64,000 nt of DNA from Novosphingobium sp. ZN18A2 (GTDB lineage: Bacteria > Pseudomonadota > Alphaproteobacteria > Sphingomonadales > Sphingomonadaceae). This document shows positions 61,558-64,000 of the stretch, in pieces. How positions within the stretch are numbered: the first letter of the stretch is position 1; the number at the start of each line of letters is the position of its first letter. Below the pieces are notes generated by a model that saw only the letters and a program-made list of their open reading frames with translations, was not told the DNA's origin and did no database searches. The stretch covers positions 2,294,001-2,358,000 of the forward strand of contig NZ_CP136651.1 in NCBI RefSeq assembly GCF_036784765.1, read 5' to 3'. The translations under genes were made by a program, and so were the position numbers.

Positions 61558-63948
61558 TTACCTGTCCCCGCGACTGACCGCCACAGAGTCGATTTTTCCG
61601 GGGAACCGAAAGTTTCCGCGCCCTTCCCCGGTCAGGTCGGCGAAACTCCATCCGGTTTCGGCGTCGTCGGGGATAAGGACAGGCACGATATGGGGTATCG
61701 CCTCAGTGACTGGCGAACCGCCGTCGACCGTCAGTTCCGCTTCGCCCTTGCCGCCCGACAGCTTGGTGACCCGAACCGAAAGTACATGCTGGCCCGGTTG
61801 CAGCTTGTCAGGCCCTGCTACTCTCACGAAGTCCGCAGGATCGTCGGACGCCTTGTGGATGAAGACCGGACATCCATCGACAATGAATACACCCCACCCC
61901 ACGGCGCGGCTGCCATTTTCCACCAGAGTGCCGTCTGACTTTCCGTCCGGTACGGTGAACTTGATGTCTACCGACCAACTGCGGCCGCTCAGGTCCGGGA
62001 ACGCGCCACCGGTGATGCGCCGGTCCGACGGATAGAACACGAAGCGGGACCGGTCGCCCAGCAAGGAAGGCCGATTGGACGTGCGCCAGCGGGCAAACGA
62101 CCGGTTGTCGATAGGCAGGATGTCGTCGCGCGCGGCCTCCTGCCAGAAGTGCGCCTTCATCCTGGCGAGCTTTTCGGGATACTTTGCTGCCAGATCCTGC
62201 GATTGCGAGAAATCGGTATTCAGGTCGTACAACTGCCACTTGCCTTCGGTAGGCAGGCCGCCAGGTCCGGCAAAATCCCACGGCGGACGCGTGGGCGTGG
62301 TGTTCGCGAACCAGCCATCCTGATACCACGCCGCATTGCCCTGCATTTCGAACACCTGGCTGGTGCGCCGCGACGGGGCGTCCGGATGATTGAACGAATA
62401 GGCCAGGCTGATCCCGTCCATGCGCTGCTGCTTGATGCCGTCCACACTGGTCGGGATCGGAATCCCGGCTGCTTCATACAGCGTCGGGGCAATGTCGCTC
62501 ACATGGGCGAACTGAGGGCGAAGACCGCCTGGCGCCCTGATGCGTTTCGGCCAGGAAATAACCATTCCGTTGCGGATGCCGCCAAGGTGGGAGGCAACCT
62601 GCTTGGTCCACTGGAACGGCGTATTCATCGCCCATGCCCAGCCAACCGGGTAGTTGTTGTAGTATTTGGGACCGCCAAGGTCCGGCATCGCCTTGATCAT
62701 GGTGGCAAGATCGGCGCGGAAGCCATTGATCGATGCGATGTCGTTTATCGACCCTTCCGGACCGCCCTCGCCGCTCCCCCCGTTATCGCCCTGGATGTAG
62801 ATGACGAGCGTATTGTCGAACTTCCCTTCCGCCTTGAGTTCACCGATCACGCGCCCGATCTGGTTGTCCGCATACGACAGCGCCGCCGCATAGACTTCCA
62901 TCATGTGCGCATAGACCCGCTTGCGTTGGGGCGAGAGGGAATCCCAGGCGGGTATGCCCGCCGGCCGAGGGGAAAGGCGCGTGCCCTTCGGGACGACCCC
63001 AAGGGCGATCTGCCGGGCAAGCGTTTGCTCACGCATCTTGTCCCAGCCCATGTCGAACTTGCCCTTGAACTTCGCGATCCAGTCGGCTGGCGCGTGATGC
63101 GGGCTGTGCGATGTGCCGGGCGCGTAATAGAGCAGGAAAGGCTTGTCCGGTGACGCGGCATTTTCGGTCCGCAACCACGCAATCGCATGGTCTGCGAGAT
63201 CGTGATCGAGGATGTAATGGGGATCGTTGGCCGGTTTCTGCACCGGCGTGTGGTTTTCGAACAGCGAGGGATTCCACTGGTTGGTGGCACCGCCCATGAA
63301 ACCGTAGAAATAATCGAAACCAAGACCGTTGGGCCATCGGTCGAATGGCCCCACCGCGCTCTGTTCCCATTCGGGCGTGTTGTGGTTCTTGCCGAACCAC
63401 GACGTGGCATAGCCGTTGTCGCGGAACACCTCACCGATGGTCGCCGCGCTCTTGGGCAGGACTGTGCTGTATCCCGGGTATCCGGTTCCCATCTCCGTGA
63501 TGGCCCCGAACCCGACCGTATGCGGCTCGCGCCCGGTCAGCAGCGAGGCGCGGGTCGGCGCACAAAGGGCTGTGGTATTGAACCGGTTATAACGCTCACC
63601 GACCTTTGCCAGCGCGTCGAACGTCGCCGTCGGAACGGGGCCGCCGAACGTGCTGCTTGCGCCGAAGCCGACATCGTCGGTCATGATGAGCAGGATGTTC
63701 GGCGCTCCGGGCGGCGCCTTGGTGTCCATCTTGTAATACGGAGCAGACGAAGTCTGGATGGTCCGTCCAATGGTGCCGTGCCATGTTTCTCCAGGGCGTG
63801 GCAGCACCGTCGACGGGCGCCAGACGCTGCGATCGACGCCTTGCTGCCGCGCCTGATCCCCCGCCGCACCAGTATGCTGCGCGGATGCCGTGGCGGCGGC
63901 GACGAGCGCGAGCCCTGTCGCCGCCAGGATGCGAGGGAGCATCCGCAT
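61558..63948 (-). CDS. arylsulfatase (sulfatase family, Cys type)
   Basis: 796 residues. ATG 63948 shares its A with the stop of the upstream receptor gene (TGATG). Signal peptide ends ATASA. Alkaline-phosphatase fold: Asp91-Asp92 metal ligands (LLIMTDDVGFG), formylglycine motif Cys129-Ala-Pro-Thr-Arg followed by ASLLTGR, FGKNHNTPEWE, and IQGDNGGSGEGGPEG. The last 170 residues form a lectin-like jelly-roll domain. Periplasmic or surface hydrolysis of a sulfate ester; needs a formylglycine-generating enzyme encoded elsewhere. Confidence 0.93.
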   Translation of the reverse strand: MRMLPRILAATGLALVAAATASAQHTGAAGDQARQQGVDRSVWRPSTVLPRPGETWHGTIGRTIQTSSAPYYKMDTKAPPGAPNILLIMTDDVGFGASSTFGGPVPTATFDALAKVGERYNRFNTTALCAPTRASLLTGREPHTVGFGAITEMGTGYPGYSTVLPKSAATIGEVFRDNGYATSWFGKNHNTPEWEQSAVGPFDRWPNGLGFDYFYGFMGGATNQWNPSLFENHTPVQKPANDPHYILDHDLADHAIAWLRTENAASPDKPFLLYYAPGTSHSPHHAPADWIAKFKGKFDMGWDKMREQTLARQIALGVVPKGTRLSPRPAGIPAWDSLSPQRKRVYAHMMEVYAAALSYADNQIGRVIGELKAEGKFDNTLVIYIQGDNGGSGEGGPEGSINDIASINGFRADLATMIKAMPDLGGPKYYNNYPVGWAWAMNTPFQWTKQVASHLGGIRNGMVISWPKRIRAPGGLRPQFAHVSDIAPTLYEAAGIPIPTSVDGIKQQRMDGISLAYSFNHPDAPSRRTSQVFEMQGNAAWYQDGWFANTTPTRPPWDFAGPGGLPTEGKWQLYDLNTDFSQSQDLAAKYPEKLARMKAHFWQEAARDDILPIDNRSFARWRTSNRPSLLGDRSRFVFYPSDRRITGGAFPDLSGRSWSVDIKFTVPDGKSDGTLVENGSRAVGWGVFIVDGCPVFIHKASDDPADFVRVAGPDKLQPGQHVLSVRVTKLSGGKGEAELTVDGGSPVTEAIPHIVPVLIPDDAETGWSFADLTGEGRGNFRFPGKIDSVAVSRGDR

Positions 63949-64000
63949 CAGAAGTTGCGGCGCAGGCTGAGCGACCACTGGCGCGGTGCCGCGACCTGAC
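63948..64000 (-). CDS. TonB-dependent receptor, C-terminal end
   Basis: Only the last 16 residues are in the window: QVAAPRQWSLSLRRNF, ending in the Phe typical of TonB-receptor barrels. The gene enters from the right edge and its stop overlaps the sulfatase start, so receptor and sulfatase are made together, probably to take up and desulfate one substrate. Confidence 0.75.
   Translation of the reverse strand, partial: QVAAPRQWSLSLRRNF

Overview
The window reads as chromosome of a GC-rich aerobic alphaproteobacterium, most likely a sphingomonad (Novosphingobium or a close relative). This rests on gene content and order (large TonB-dependent receptors, coupled short-chain dehydrogenase/enoyl-CoA hydratase sets, NasT-type nitrate control, TolB/TPR regulators) and on the frequent GTG and TTG starts; no ribosomal RNA or tRNA gene is present to confirm it.

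Layout. 1-1.5 kb: an RND efflux pair (adaptor complete, pump cut by the left edge). 1.7-4.8 kb: lipid/CoA genes (two enoyl-CoA hydratases, an SDR, a hotdog thioesterase). 4.9-7.8 kb: an iron-uptake operon (TonB siderophore receptor plus PiuC-type dioxygenase) behind two overlapping Fur-like inverted repeats. 8.0-26.3 kb: an island resembling low-oxygen or energy-stress gene sets: sugar permease, acetate kinase and phosphotransacetylase, nitroreductase, an ABC/FtsX/HlyD exporter, a beta-CASP nuclease, a VIT1-like carrier, a Ca2+-type P-ATPase with a cation antiporter, and a three-gene operon of erythromycin-esterase, dienelactone-hydrolase and phosphoribosyltransferase homologues. Two perfect FNR/Anr boxes (TTGAT-N4-ATCAA) lie in this island; one has a well placed -10 element.

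27.6-41.8 kb: a complete assimilatory nitrate system. nasT-nasS encode the antiterminator and its nitrate/nitrite-sensing partner. Next come an ABC nitrate transporter (binding lipoprotein, permease and a single polypeptide carrying both ATPase domains), an outer-membrane barrel protein, and nirB-nirD-nasA-cobA. Both the transporter operon and the nirB operon start with related leaders that carry a hexaloop hairpin and an intrinsic terminator, so NasT should control uptake and reduction together.

41.9-47.6 kb: a secreted small protein divergent from a soluble winged-helix/TPR regulator, a VOC protein, and an operon of two phytanoyl-CoA-dioxygenase-like enzymes, a cupin and a TetR regulator. 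47.7-49.5 kb: scar tissue, with the C-terminal end of a TonB receptor cut by a decayed IS3-family element. 49.7-56.3 kb: two acyl-CoA dehydrogenases divergent from an EthD-like/GST/GST/D-aminoacylase operon, with a strong palindrome between them. 56.7-60.8 kb: a PilZ protein, a tiny membrane protein, a PAS histidine kinase, the tRNA hydroxylase TrhO and a GST. 60.9-64 kb: a truncated NodT-type outer-membrane factor next to a 103-bp inverted-repeat element, then an arylsulfatase translationally coupled to a TonB receptor that leaves the right edge.

No tRNA, rRNA, CRISPR array or replication origin was seen. Starts were chosen from ribosome-binding sites, overlap with the preceding gene and family N-termini; regulatory sites are read by eye and are predictions.
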